Shown here: positions 16,391 to 24,545 of the stretch, piece after piece | Numbering within the stretch: position 1 is the first letter of the stretch | How the letters are laid out: every line of letters begins with the position of its first letter | From: Spirosoma endbachense | GTDB lineage: Bacteria; Bacteroidota; Bacteroidia; Cytophagales; Spirosomataceae | DNA length: 64,000 nt | Direction: 5' to 3' | Assembly (NCBI RefSeq): GCF_010233585.1 | Contig: NZ_CP045997.1 | Coordinates: 1,981,204 to 2,045,203, forward strand | Notes under the pieces: model-generated | What the model was told of the DNA's origin: nothing | What the model saw: only the letters and a program-made list of their open reading frames with translations | Databases searched by the model: none | Translations under genes and position numbers: made by a program

Positions 16391-17338
16391 ATGCTCTTTT
16401 TGTTTTTAAGTGTTCTGCTTTCGGTGGTGCTCCTGCTAAACTTCCGGTTGTTTCCGCGGTACGACGTCAATACATTTCAGGCCATTGTTTTTAATTATCC
16501 CATCTGTTTCCTGACCGGCTATCTGCTGTTGCCCGCCGGTCAATCGTTCACAATTGATTTTTCGCAAACCTGGACATGGCTTGCCCTGGGTCTGGGCGTT
16601 GGGTTTATCCTGACGTTTATGCTTTCGGGAGCTTCTACCCAGCGAATGGGAATTACAGTAACGTCATTAGCTAATAACCTGTCATTGGTCATTCCGGTCT
16701 GTTTTAGTCTTTTTGTCTTTCAGGCCGGGGGGAAAGTTTTTGATGCTCTAAATTACCTTGGGCTGATACTGGCCGTGGTAGCAGTTGGCCTGAGTACCTA
16801 CAAAAAAGAAACCAACGAATTATCTGTAGAGACGCCCGTGCTGGAAGGCCAACCAGCTCCTTCGCCCGTTACACCACGTCGGTTGGGTGCAAACGTGCTG
16901 TTGCCGGTCGCTGTGTTTTTATTTTACGGGGCTACGAACACAATGATCAATTACATGAATATTCGCTACATTTCTTCGGCCGATAAAACCATCGTTGTCA
17001 TGCTGACAATGGTCCTGGGCGCAGTTGTAGCGGGGTTGGTCATGCTGATCGTTCGGGTCATTCAGGGGAAAGAGGTAATTCAAGGCCGCAACCTGATTGG
17101 CGCAGTAACACTTGGCGTCCCGAATTTTCTAAGTTTCTATACGCTCCTGCTGGCTTTGTCGCAGTTTGGCGGCAACGGTGCGTTCGTTTATCCCCTCTAT
17201 AACATTGGTGTCATTCTGATAGCCGCCCTCATGGCCGCTGTCTTTTTCCGGGAAAAGCTGTCAGTCGCCAACAAAATTGGACTGGCACTGGCAGTGTTGG
17301 CGATTGGATTGATTTCGTGGCAGGAGTTAGCGGGATAG
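16391..17338 (+). CDS. DMT-superfamily (EamA-like) permease
   Basis: A 315-residue inner membrane protein with about ten hydrophobic segments in two halves, split by a polar loop near residues 140-170 (KKETNELSVETP...SPVTPRR). Segment four resembles EamA carriers (NNLSLVIPVCFSLFVFQAGG), as does the last helix pair (NIGVILIAALMAAVFFREKL). EamA-type proteins export or import small metabolites such as amino acids, but the substrate is unpredictable. It starts at ATG 16391 without a strong ribosome-binding site and seems to be transcribed alone. Confidence 0.82.
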   Translation: MLFLFLSVLLSVVLLLNFRLFPRYDVNTFQAIVFNYPICFLTGYLLLPAGQSFTIDFSQTWTWLALGLGVGFILTFMLSGASTQRMGITVTSLANNLSLVIPVCFSLFVFQAGGKVFDALNYLGLILAVVAVGLSTYKKETNELSVETPVLEGQPAPSPVTPRRLGANVLLPVAVFLFYGATNTMINYMNIRYISSADKTIVVMLTMVLGAVVAGLVMLIVRVIQGKEVIQGRNLIGAVTLGVPNFLSFYTLLLALSQFGGNGAFVYPLYNIGVILIAALMAAVFFREKLSVANKIGLALAVLAIGLISWQELAG

Positions 17339-17416
17339 TCAAAAGGTTTATTGAAAACGTCCACCCGAACGCCATCCAATTCTGAATGGTCCTGTAAGCA
17401 GGGCTAAATGAATAGG

Positions 17417-17542
17417 CTATTTCGAAAAGACTCCTTTCGCAATCAGGTATGGGATCAATAGCCAGAGCAGGCCTTTGATCAGAAAAAATAAGAAGCCCAG
17501 CCAACCTACGCGCTTGAGCCATATTTTGAACCGCTCGTTCAT
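17417..17542 (-). CDS. 41-residue membrane protein
   Basis: ATG 17542 to TAG 17417-17419 encodes a basic N-terminus (MNERFKIWLKRVG) followed by one hydrophobic helix (WLGFLFFLIKGLLWLLIPYL) and a short basic tail. A perfect -7 element (TATCTTTG on the - strand) sits 18-25 bases upstream at 17560-17567, which supports real expression. Small proteins with a 'GFLFFLIKGLxWL' core are common in Cytophagales and have no known function. It is too short for ordinary gene calling and fills most of the gap between the DMT permease and the sigma factor. Confidence 0.7.
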   Translation of the reverse strand: MNERFKIWLKRVGWLGFLFFLIKGLLWLLIPYLIAKGVFSK

Positions 17543-17559
17543 GGCTGTCGTTTTTCGGG

Positions 17560-17567
17560 CAAAGATA
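17560..17567 (-). promoter_or_regulatory. -7 promoter element of the 41-residue protein
   Basis: TATCTTTG on the - strand matches TAnnTTTG exactly. Predicted transcription start about 10 bases before the ATG at 17542. Confidence 0.6.
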
Positions 17568-17607
17568 ACCACGAATGCGGTGCAGGAAACACCGTTGTTG
17601 CGGTTTG

Positions 17608-18879
17608 TTAAAGACGAGCCAGTTTGCGGTCCAGTAACGCCCGTTCATTGACGGACGTCGTCAACGACCGGGCACGACGATATGCCTGCCGGGCTGATTC
17701 TACCTGACAACTCTGTTCATAAAGATCACCCAGAATAGCGTGGTAATGATGACTCTTCTCCAATCCATTCAGCGCCAAAACTTCCAGAATGGCCGTCATC
17801 GGCCCGTCGACCTTTGCCAGCGCAACTGCCCGATGCAATGCAACAACCGGCGACGGCTTTTGAGCCAATAACAGATCATAGTACAGCAGAATAGTTGACC
17901 AGTCTGTCGCTTCGTACGTTGGAGCACTACAATGGATCATGGCAATACCAGCCTCCAGATGATATTCGCCCGGCCCTTCGCCTTCGGCCGACCGGTCTAG
18001 ATACTCGTGTCCTTTCTGAATTAAGGGCTGACTCCAGCGGCTGCGAACCTGATCGGGAAGTAGCACGATTGCGCCAGTTTCGTCAGTCCGGGCATCAAAC
18101 CGGGCCGCCTGAAAACACATCAACGCGAGCAGCGCGTGGACCGCAGGAAACTGTGTTTTGGGCGTTTGGGCCAGTAACAGACACAACCGCATGGCCTCTT
18201 CACACAAATCCCGGCGAATGAGCATATCCGGATGCGATGAGTTATACCCTTCATTAAAAAGCAGGTAAATGCTCTTCAGCACCGTATCCAGCCGAGAAGT
18301 AAGCTGCGAGCCCGTTGGCACTTCCAGCCGGATTCCATCCTGACGAATTTTTTCTTTCGCCCGGTAGAGCCGCTTCGTAATGGTTTCATCACTGGTAAGA
18401 AAGGCAACGGCAATTTCATGAACGCTCAGTCCGCATAAAATCTTCAGACACATGGCCATCTGCGATTCTACGGCAATAGCGGGATGGCAGATAGCAAACA
18501 GCATTCGTAGCTGGCTATCCGTAATCTCATCATCAAAAAAATAGTGATTGACCATAGCTTCGGCCGTTTCCTGATTGCTCAGGTACTCAACCTCCGAACT
18601 GATCTGATGGAATCGCTTCTCTCGACGGACCACATCCAGAGCTTTATTTTTAGCTACCCGATATAGCCATGCTCTTGGATTGTCAGGAATGCCCTGAAAC
18701 GGCCAGCTCTGCAAAGCCTGCATCATCGCTTCCTGCACAATATCCTGGGCCAGATCAAGCCGATCGAAACCGAGCATACACGTCAATACCGAGGCCATCC
18801 GTCCAGCCTCATGGCGGAACAGATGGTCGACCAACTGATTTGACGTCGTCGAGGGCGACACGGTAGCAGAATCCGGCAT
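17608..18879 (-). CDS. ECF42-type RNA polymerase sigma factor with TPR-like C-terminus
   Basis: A 423-residue sigma factor, twice the length of ordinary ECF factors. Residues 10-80 hold region 2 (LDLAQDIVQEAMMQALQSWP, NPRAWLYRVAKNKALDVVRR), 120-180 hold region 4 (LKILCGLSVHEIAVAFLTSD), and the rest is a long helical domain of the DUF6596/TPR type that ends in Ala/Leu-rich repeats (ALHRAVALAKVDG). This is the ECF42 group, whose C-terminal domain is thought to replace an anti-sigma factor. As in other ECF42 loci, a DGPF/YCII gene lies directly upstream on the same strand, 48 bases away. It probably controls that partner and itself. Confidence 0.93.
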   Translation of the reverse strand: MPDSATVSPSTTSNQLVDHLFRHEAGRMASVLTCMLGFDRLDLAQDIVQEAMMQALQSWPFQGIPDNPRAWLYRVAKNKALDVVRREKRFHQISSEVEYLSNQETAEAMVNHYFFDDEITDSQLRMLFAICHPAIAVESQMAMCLKILCGLSVHEIAVAFLTSDETITKRLYRAKEKIRQDGIRLEVPTGSQLTSRLDTVLKSIYLLFNEGYNSSHPDMLIRRDLCEEAMRLCLLLAQTPKTQFPAVHALLALMCFQAARFDARTDETGAIVLLPDQVRSRWSQPLIQKGHEYLDRSAEGEGPGEYHLEAGIAMIHCSAPTYEATDWSTILLYYDLLLAQKPSPVVALHRAVALAKVDGPMTAILEVLALNGLEKSHHYHAILGDLYEQSCQVESARQAYRRARSLTTSVNERALLDRKLARL

Positions 18880-18892
18880 TGATACTCAAATG

Positions 18893-18917
18893 GCCCCTCC
18901 CCTTTTGGAAGAGGGGC
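18893..18917 (-). terminator. GC-rich hairpin between DGPF and sigma genes
   Basis: A 7-bp stem (18893-18899 with 18911-18917) sits between the DGPF stop (18928) and the sigma factor start (18879). With no T-run it may only partly stop transcription and so lower sigma factor output relative to DGPF. Confidence 0.45.
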
Positions 18918-18927
18918 TTGTATTGAT

Positions 18928-19284
18928 TTAGCCAAAGTTAACAATCGGGCGGACTTCTACCGACGATCCTTCACTTTCGAAAAGAGGACAGCCTTGGGCT
19001 AACTCAGTAGCCTCTTCAATGCTGGCTACATTGAGGAGCATGTACCCTCCAATGATTTCTTTTCCTTCTGTGTATGGGCCATCCGTAACTAGTTGACCGC
19101 CTTTGGTCATAAGCTTACCCATAGGCATAAGTGCTTCCGTTCCAAGCAGTTTGCCCTGAGCCGCAATACCGCCAATCCATTTATTCCATTTTTCCATTTC
19201 GGCCTGCATCGCTTCCGGCGACTGATCCATAAAGTTCTGCTCCTGAGAAAACGGCGAGTGGAAGATGAGCATAAATTTGTCCAT
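18928..19284 (-). CDS. DGPF/YCII-related protein, partner of the sigma factor
   Basis: A 118-residue dimeric alpha/beta-barrel protein of the YCII family, DGPF branch. The diagnostic segment is VTDGPYTEGKEIIGGYMLL (Tyr in place of Phe), followed by the helix SIEEATELAQGCPLF and the end strand VEVRPIVNF. The family's biochemical role is unknown; proteins of this branch are nearly always found beside ECF42 sigma factors, as here, where the pair is read in the order DGPF then sigma. It is most likely the main regulated target or a cofactor of the sigma factor. It starts at ATG 19284. Confidence 0.92.
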   Translation of the reverse strand: MDKFMLIFHSPFSQEQNFMDQSPEAMQAEMEKWNKWIGGIAAQGKLLGTEALMPMGKLMTKGGQLVTDGPYTEGKEIIGGYMLLNVASIEEATELAQGCPLFESEGSSVEVRPIVNFG

Positions 19285-19719
19285 ACGATTTGTTTGTTTA
19301 AGGATTGAAAGATATTGAATTTGTTTTTCACCTCTAAGACGAACAGACTTTCTAAATCCGGACAGCTGAATTATTTTTTTTCGAAAATTTTTCCAATCCG
19401 CCTTATCAACCCGACTGACCCAACCCTTAGTGGTCTATAGGAAATCATACTCGACATCGGGAATGTCTCCGTTTGATATAAATTAAAACAGCTGGTAAAA
19501 ATCCTGGAAGTAGTGGCAGGAAGCCGGTTTAGTTTATGACATCATAACAGGATAAATACCTTTTTAAATCACCTACTTAACTAATTGGCATACAGATAAA
19601 TAGAATTCTCACTGATTCAATAAGTTATTTACCGTTGGTACACAAGTAGGTCTATTATTGCCCAGAATTAAGTAGAATTACTTTCTACTCAAAACATTCT
19701 AATACTAAATACTCAGGTT
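19285..19719. other. 435-bp AT-rich divergent intergenic region
   Basis: Between the DGPF gene (- strand) and the large repeat protein (+ strand). It must hold both promoters. I find no exact TAnnTTTG element in it and no small gene, tRNA or strong hairpin; the only near match is TATTATTG around 19653 on the + strand. Confidence 0.5.
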
Positions 19720-22254
19720 ATGAATAATACGTCTACAACTCGGTCAATTAGTTGGTTAATCGGGCTTATCCTGTTCTTTTCCTGGAACTTACAGTCGGAG
19801 GGCACCCCCCGGCGAATCGATCCTGGCCATCTGGTTCAGTCTAGTGAGTTCTTCAAGCTACTAACTCCAGCCGCTGACCTCCCTCCCCTCAGCGCGACGG
19901 CCACCGTGGGGGTGCCTTTTAGCTTCGATCTGCCCTTCCTGATCCCCCTCAACGGCACGACCTCCGTCTCTGTAACGGGGCTACCCGCCAATGGACTGAG
20001 TGTTCAACTTGGTTCCGGCTTTGGGTCAGTTATTAAGGGAACGCCCCTCACCTCAGGAGTGATGAATCTGACCCTGGTCAACTCCCAAACGCCCAGCGGC
20101 CTATCCGCCTGGCAAGCCATCACCCTCACCATCAACCCTCCGCTCCCTCCTCTTAGCGCGTCGGCCACCGTTGGGGTGCCTTTCAGCTTCGAGCTGGCCT
20201 TCCTGATCCCCCTCAACGGCACGACCTCCGTCTCTGTAACGGGGCTACCCGCTAATGGACTGAGCGTTCAAGCAGGTTCTCCAGGGTCAGCCATTAAGGG
20301 GACACCCCTCACCTCAGGAGTGATGAATCTGACTTTGGTCAACTCCCAAACGCCCAGCGGCCTGACCGCCTGGCAAGCCATCACCCTCACCATCGGCCCT
20401 CCACTCCCTCCTCTTAGCGCGACGGCCACCGTGGGGGTGCCTTTTAGCTTCAATCTGCCCTTCCTGATCCCCCTCAACGGCACGACTTCCGTCTCTGTAA
20501 CGGGGCTACCCGCCAACGGACTGAGCGTTCAAGCAGGTTCCGGCTTTGGGTCAGCCATTAAGGGGACACCCCTCACCTCAGGAGTGATGAACCTAACCCT
20601 GGTCAACTCCCAAACGCCCAGCGGCCTGACCGCCTGGCAAGCCATCACCCTCACCATCGGCCCTTCACTCCCTCCTCTTAGCGCGTCGGCCACCGTTGGG
20701 GTGCCTTTCAGCTTCGAGCTGGCCTTCCTGATCCCCCTCAACGGCACGACTTCCGTCTCTGTAACGGGGCTACCCGCTAATGGACTGAGCGTTCAAGCAG
20801 GTTCCGGCTTTGGGTCAGCCATTAAAGGAACACCCCTCACCTCAGGAGTGATGAATCTGACTTTGGTCAACTCCCAAACGCCCAGCGGCCTGACTGCCTG
20901 GCAAGCCATCACCCTTACCATCGGCCCTCCGCTCCCTCCTCTTAGCGCGACGGCCACCGTTGGGGTGCCTTTTAGCTTCGATCTGCCCTTCCTGATCCCC
21001 CTCAACGGCACGACCTCCGTCTCTGTAACGGGGCTACCCGCCAACGGACTGAGCGTTCAACTTGGTTCCGGCTTTGGGTCAGCCATTAAGGGGACACCCC
21101 TCACCTCAGGAGTGATGAATCTGACTTTGGTCAACTCCCAAACACCCAGCGGCTTATCTGCCTGGCAAGCTATCACGCTCTACGTCACTGGAGGGGTTCT
21201 GACGCTACAGCCCCCCACCTATAACTGTGCAACAGGGGCTTTTCGGTTCAACACCAGCGGGGGAGATGGCAGCCCCATTACCTTCTTCGCCATTGGCATC
21301 ACCGGGCTAACGACCAATCCAGATCAGTTTGTCGATACGGATCAGCGCACCGCCAGTGATGCACCGCCTATTCTGCTCCACGCCACGCAGAACGGTACAA
21401 CAGTGACCTACCTATGGGACATCCGCGCTCAGTGCCCCGTCAATAAACCAGGGGGAACGCTGACGCTGCTGGCGCCAACCTACAACTGTGTAACAGGCTC
21501 GTTTCACTTCAACACCAACGGGGGGGATGGAAGCCCGATTACCTTCTTCGCCATTGGCATCACTGGGCCAACCACGTCACCTGACCAGTTTGTCGATACA
21601 GGATTGCGCACTGCCAGTGATGCACCGCCTATTCTGCTCTACGCCACACAGAACGGTACGACCGTGACCTACTTATGGGACATCCGCGCTCAGTGTCCCG
21701 TCACGCCCACTCCCCCGAGCAGCACGTTGACGCTGTTAGCGCCAACCTACAACTGTGCAACGGGGGCCTTTCGGTTCAACACCAGCGGAGGGGATGGCAG
21801 CCCGATTACCTTCTTCGCCATTGGTATTACGGGATCAACGACCAATCCGGATCAGTTTGTCGATACAGAACTGCGCACCGCCAACGATACCCAACCGATT
21901 CTGCTCCAGGCCACGCAGAACGGTACGACGGTGACTTACCTATGGAACCTGAAAGCAGTCTGTGGTCGGGCGCGACTTAGTGCAGTTGAACCGGATCGTA
22001 AATTAAGCGTGAAAGTCCTGGGCAACCCAGTCGTGGGCGAGATAGTGCACATTGAGGTGAGTGGGGCTGAAGGCCAGCCCATGTTCGTAGCTTTACTCGA
22101 TCAACAGGGACGCCCCGTGAGCGAGGAACATATTATGCAGGCAGCTGCTATTGAGCGACTTGATGTAAAGCTTGGCCGTTCACCAGGCGTGCATTTGCTT
22201 CAGGTAAATATCCCAGGTCAAACGGAAGTGGTACGGGTGTTGAAGACGGAATAA
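19720..22254 (+). CDS. Secreted repeat protein with type IX secretion C-terminal domain
   Basis: An 844-residue exported protein. Layout: signal peptide (about 1-27), a short leader, five tandem Ig-like repeats of 87-88 residues (about 54-492, each with GVPFSF, LNGTTSVSVTGLPANGLSV and SGVMNLTLVNSQTPSGL), three copies of a second repeat of 87-89 residues (about 493-751, each with PTYNC, GGDGSPITFFAIGITG and TVTYLW), and a final 93-residue domain. That last domain (LSVKVLGNPVVGEIVHIEV, RLDVKLGRSPGVHLLQV) matches the C-terminal sorting domains of type IX secreted proteins. It should be displayed on the surface or released. Each second-type repeat has two Cys, likely a disulfide. No catalytic domain is seen; adhesion or a matrix role is inferred. 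Confidence 0.85.
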   Translation: MNNTSTTRSISWLIGLILFFSWNLQSEGTPRRIDPGHLVQSSEFFKLLTPAADLPPLSATATVGVPFSFDLPFLIPLNGTTSVSVTGLPANGLSVQLGSGFGSVIKGTPLTSGVMNLTLVNSQTPSGLSAWQAITLTINPPLPPLSASATVGVPFSFELAFLIPLNGTTSVSVTGLPANGLSVQAGSPGSAIKGTPLTSGVMNLTLVNSQTPSGLTAWQAITLTIGPPLPPLSATATVGVPFSFNLPFLIPLNGTTSVSVTGLPANGLSVQAGSGFGSAIKGTPLTSGVMNLTLVNSQTPSGLTAWQAITLTIGPSLPPLSASATVGVPFSFELAFLIPLNGTTSVSVTGLPANGLSVQAGSGFGSAIKGTPLTSGVMNLTLVNSQTPSGLTAWQAITLTIGPPLPPLSATATVGVPFSFDLPFLIPLNGTTSVSVTGLPANGLSVQLGSGFGSAIKGTPLTSGVMNLTLVNSQTPSGLSAWQAITLYVTGGVLTLQPPTYNCATGAFRFNTSGGDGSPITFFAIGITGLTTNPDQFVDTDQRTASDAPPILLHATQNGTTVTYLWDIRAQCPVNKPGGTLTLLAPTYNCVTGSFHFNTNGGDGSPITFFAIGITGPTTSPDQFVDTGLRTASDAPPILLYATQNGTTVTYLWDIRAQCPVTPTPPSSTLTLLAPTYNCATGAFRFNTSGGDGSPITFFAIGITGSTTNPDQFVDTELRTANDTQPILLQATQNGTTVTYLWNLKAVCGRARLSAVEPDRKLSVKVLGNPVVGEIVHIEVSGAEGQPMFVALLDQQGRPVSEEHIMQAAAIERLDVKLGRSPGVHLLQVNIPGQTEVVRVLKTE
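19879..21195 (+). repeat. Five tandem 261-264 bp coding repeats (type A)
   Basis: Units start at 19879, 20143, 20404, 20668 and 20932. They are nearly identical at the DNA level. Units 1, 3 and 5 carry SATATVGVPFSF and LP; units 2 and 4 carry SASATVGVPFSFELA. Unit 2 is one codon shorter. Confidence 0.95.
21196..21972 (+). repeat. Three tandem 261-267 bp coding repeats (type B)
   Basis: Units start near 21196, 21457 and 21724. All share the TYNC...GGDGSPITFFAIGITG and TQNGTTVTYLW core and differ mainly in the linker between units. Confidence 0.93.
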
Positions 22255-22284
22255 GCAACCCAGCCTGCTTCAGGATATAAAGCG

Positions 22285-22315
22285 AAAGCCCGAATCGTAT
22301 TGATTTGGGCTTTTT
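22285..22315 (+). terminator. Intrinsic terminator of the repeat-protein gene
   Basis: A 12-bp stem with one G-U pair (22285-22296 with 22302-22313) followed by a T-run, 30 bases after the stop codon. Confidence 0.8.
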
Positions 22316-22508
22316 GTTTGATTTAAAAGCAAAGTAGAAGTATAGCATAAAACTTCTGATTGAGGTTTTATGAATAATTATAAGCCTGCACTATCGTGCC
22401 GCAACCGAACGATTCGATACAAGCTTACTTAACCGGTTATGACTGACTAAATTCAATCTGAGCCACTACCTGAAAGCCTGCTCTCACGTAGACCACCGGA
22501 AATCTTCG

Positions 22509-22516
22509 TACCTTTG
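22509..22516 (+). promoter_or_regulatory. -7 promoter element of tsaC
   Basis: TACCTTTG matches TAnnTTTG exactly and ends only 5 bases before ATG 22522. Transcription would start at or next to the start codon, giving a leaderless or nearly leaderless mRNA. Confidence 0.6.
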
Positions 22517-22521
22517 CGCCC

Positions 22522-23475
22522 ATGACGCAGATTGGCACGGATGTTCGTCTAGCAGCCGAGTTTTTACAAGCAGGTAATGTTGTCGGGATTCCGACCGAAA
22601 CGGTATATGGACTGGCTGGCAATGCCTTTAATCCGGATGCTGTACTGACTATTTTTCGGGTCAAAAATCGCCCGGCTTTCGACCCACTGATTATTCATAC
22701 TGATTCATTGGCAAAGGTCGAACAGTTTGTCACTTCAGTTCCCGAACCAGCCCAAAAACTTGCCCGGATGTTCTGGCCTGGACCGTTGACACTGCTTTTG
22801 CCTAAGCACGACCAAATTTCGGATCTCGTTACGTCGGGCTTGCCTACTGTTGCCGTACGCATTCCCAACCATCCGCTCACCCTAGACCTGTTGCGCTCGA
22901 TTGATTTCCCATTAGCGGCTCCAAGTGCCAACCCGTTCGGCTACATCAGCCCGACTACGGCCCAGCACGTGGCCGATCAATTGGGCGATCAAATTCCGTA
23001 CATTCTGGACGGTGGCCCGGCCAGCATTGGTCTGGAATCGACAATTATTGGATTTGAGAACAGAAAGGCTACCGTTTTCCGGCTGGGTGGTATGGCCCTT
23101 GAGCAAATCGAAGGGGTCATTGGGCCAGTTGATGTACGAACTCATTCGACTTCTAACCCCAATGCTCCTGGCATGCTAAGCAGCCATTATGCTCCGCGTA
23201 AACCACTTATATTGCTTAAACCGGGCGAAAGTCCTCAGCCCGACAAACGCGCCGGAGCATTGGCTTTTCGAGAGCCATTTGGTGGCATATCGCCTGATAA
23301 TCAGCGGATACTATCCCCTACCGGTGACCTGAACGAAGCGGCCAAAAATCTATTTGCGCACTTAAGAACGCTTGATGCGCTTCCCGTTGATGTTATCTAC
23401 GCAGAACAACTTCCCAATCAGGGGCTGGGCTGGGCCATAAACGACCGCTTGAAACGGGCATCGGTACAGGACTGA
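22522..23475 (+). CDS. tsaC: L-threonylcarbamoyladenylate synthase, Sua5 type
   Basis: A 317-residue enzyme that makes threonylcarbamoyl-AMP from threonine, bicarbonate and ATP, the first step of the t6A37 modification of tRNAs reading ANN codons. The YrdC domain fills about 1-200 (VVGIPTETVYGLAGNAF, RPAFDPLIIH, TLLLPKH, APSANPFGYISPT). The length and the linker APGMLSSHYAPRKPL show that this is the long Sua5 form with a C-terminal domain (about 215-317). It acts in the cytoplasm with TsaD/B/E. It faces a PLP enzyme gene tail to tail. Confidence 0.93.
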   Translation: MTQIGTDVRLAAEFLQAGNVVGIPTETVYGLAGNAFNPDAVLTIFRVKNRPAFDPLIIHTDSLAKVEQFVTSVPEPAQKLARMFWPGPLTLLLPKHDQISDLVTSGLPTVAVRIPNHPLTLDLLRSIDFPLAAPSANPFGYISPTTAQHVADQLGDQIPYILDGGPASIGLESTIIGFENRKATVFRLGGMALEQIEGVIGPVDVRTHSTSNPNAPGMLSSHYAPRKPLILLKPGESPQPDKRAGALAFREPFGGISPDNQRILSPTGDLNEAAKNLFAHLRTLDALPVDVIYAEQLPNQGLGWAINDRLKRASVQD

Positions 23476-23489
23476 CACTCTGACAAAAA

Positions 23490-24419
23490 TCAGTCAACGT
23501 CCAGTTCTTTACTCCTCCCCTGCAAGCCACCGGTATGAACAGCTACAACCGTAGCATCGTTGGGAAAGTAGCCCTGACGGGCCAGATCGTAAATACCGTA
23601 GAGCATTTTCCCGGTGTAGATCTGTTCAAGCTTAACACCTGTTTTCCGTTCAAATGCCTGAATAAAAGCAATCAGCTCGGGCGTAGTTTTAGCATATCCG
23701 CCAAAAGGATAGTCAACTTGTCTGAGCCGGGCATGAGCCCGTCCAGCTTCTATCGGTTCAGGCTCCAGTTTAGCCAGGTCAAGCCCTTTTAGCACCACAA
23801 ACCCCAACACCACAGTTTCTTTCGGTGCCGATCGCGCCAGACCGGCAACCGTACCACCCGTTCCGACCGGGCAACACACATAGTCGGGAATACGGCTTAG
23901 CTGGGCAATTAATTCGGGAATGATTTCGGTCGTACCGCATATCGCCAGTTCATTGGTTCCCCCTTCGGGAATCACATAACACGGCCCGAATCGATTTATC
24001 AGGTCGGCCTGGAAATCTGGATCATTTTTCTGACGATACTCGGCTCGGCTTACAAAATACAGGGTCATTCCACACGATTCGCAAAAGGCCAGCGTCGGGT
24101 TGCGAGCAGAAGTTGCCAACTCGTCCCCTCGCACAATGCCGATGGTTTTGAAACCAAATACCTGCCCCGCGGCAGCCGTCGCATACAGGTGGTTGGAATA
24201 GGCCCCGCCAAAAGTTAGTAATGTGTTTAAATTCTGCTTCTGAGCTTCCAGCAGGTTATATTTCAGCTTACGCCATTTGTTACCAGAAACGAGTGGATGC
24301 AGCAAGTCGTCCCGTTTCAGGTACAGCCGAATACCGATGGGCTCGGGAAATGGATCGTTGAGCAGTTGGACCGGCGAGTTACCAGCTAATTCGGCCAGTT
24401 GCCGGGCAAGTTCGTCCAT
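23490..24419 (-). CDS. PLP-dependent ACC deaminase/D-cysteine desulfhydrase-family enzyme
   Basis: A 309-residue fold-type II PLP enzyme. The active-site lysine lies in SGNKWRKLKYNL, the substrate segment is FGGAYSNHLYATAAAG, and the phosphate loop is CPVGTGGTVAGL. Members deaminate 1-aminocyclopropane-1-carboxylate or, more often in bacteria without plant contact, cleave D-cysteine to pyruvate, ammonia and sulfide. Sequence alone does not decide between them; the ACC-specific Tyr pattern cannot be judged here. It is cytoplasmic. Its start at 24419 is 7 bases from the -7 element of the divergent rluD, so the two promoters overlap. Confidence 0.85.
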   Translation of the reverse strand: MDELARQLAELAGNSPVQLLNDPFPEPIGIRLYLKRDDLLHPLVSGNKWRKLKYNLLEAQKQNLNTLLTFGGAYSNHLYATAAAGQVFGFKTIGIVRGDELATSARNPTLAFCESCGMTLYFVSRAEYRQKNDPDFQADLINRFGPCYVIPEGGTNELAICGTTEIIPELIAQLSRIPDYVCCPVGTGGTVAGLARSAPKETVVLGFVVLKGLDLAKLEPEPIEAGRAHARLRQVDYPFGGYAKTTPELIAFIQAFERKTGVKLEQIYTGKMLYGIYDLARQGYFPNDATVVAVHTGGLQGRSKELDVD

Positions 24420-24425
24420 AATCCT

Positions 24426-24433
24426 TATTTTTG
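24426..24433 (+). promoter_or_regulatory. -7 promoter element of the rluD-like gene
   Basis: TATTTTTG matches TAnnTTTG exactly, 112 bases before ATG 24546, so the mRNA would have a leader of about 105 bases. It lies immediately beside the start of the divergent PLP enzyme gene. Confidence 0.5.
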
Positions 24434-24545
24434 CTGTTTATACGGTTTTTATAGCTTGCCGGGAGGAAATCAGCAAACAGGCATCAAAACTTGCCTGAAG
24501 CTGCGCGACACCCCTCGGCTATGCTACATCTGCAAATCTGAGAAA

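Noticed and set aside
17229..17648. 139-residue - strand frame across the DMT permease 3' end
   Set aside because: It overlaps the real permease end, the 41-residue gene and the sigma factor end in other frames; composition looks like noise.
19879..21972. CRISPR-like tandem repetition
   Set aside because: The repeats are long, in frame, without spacers, and encode protein domains.
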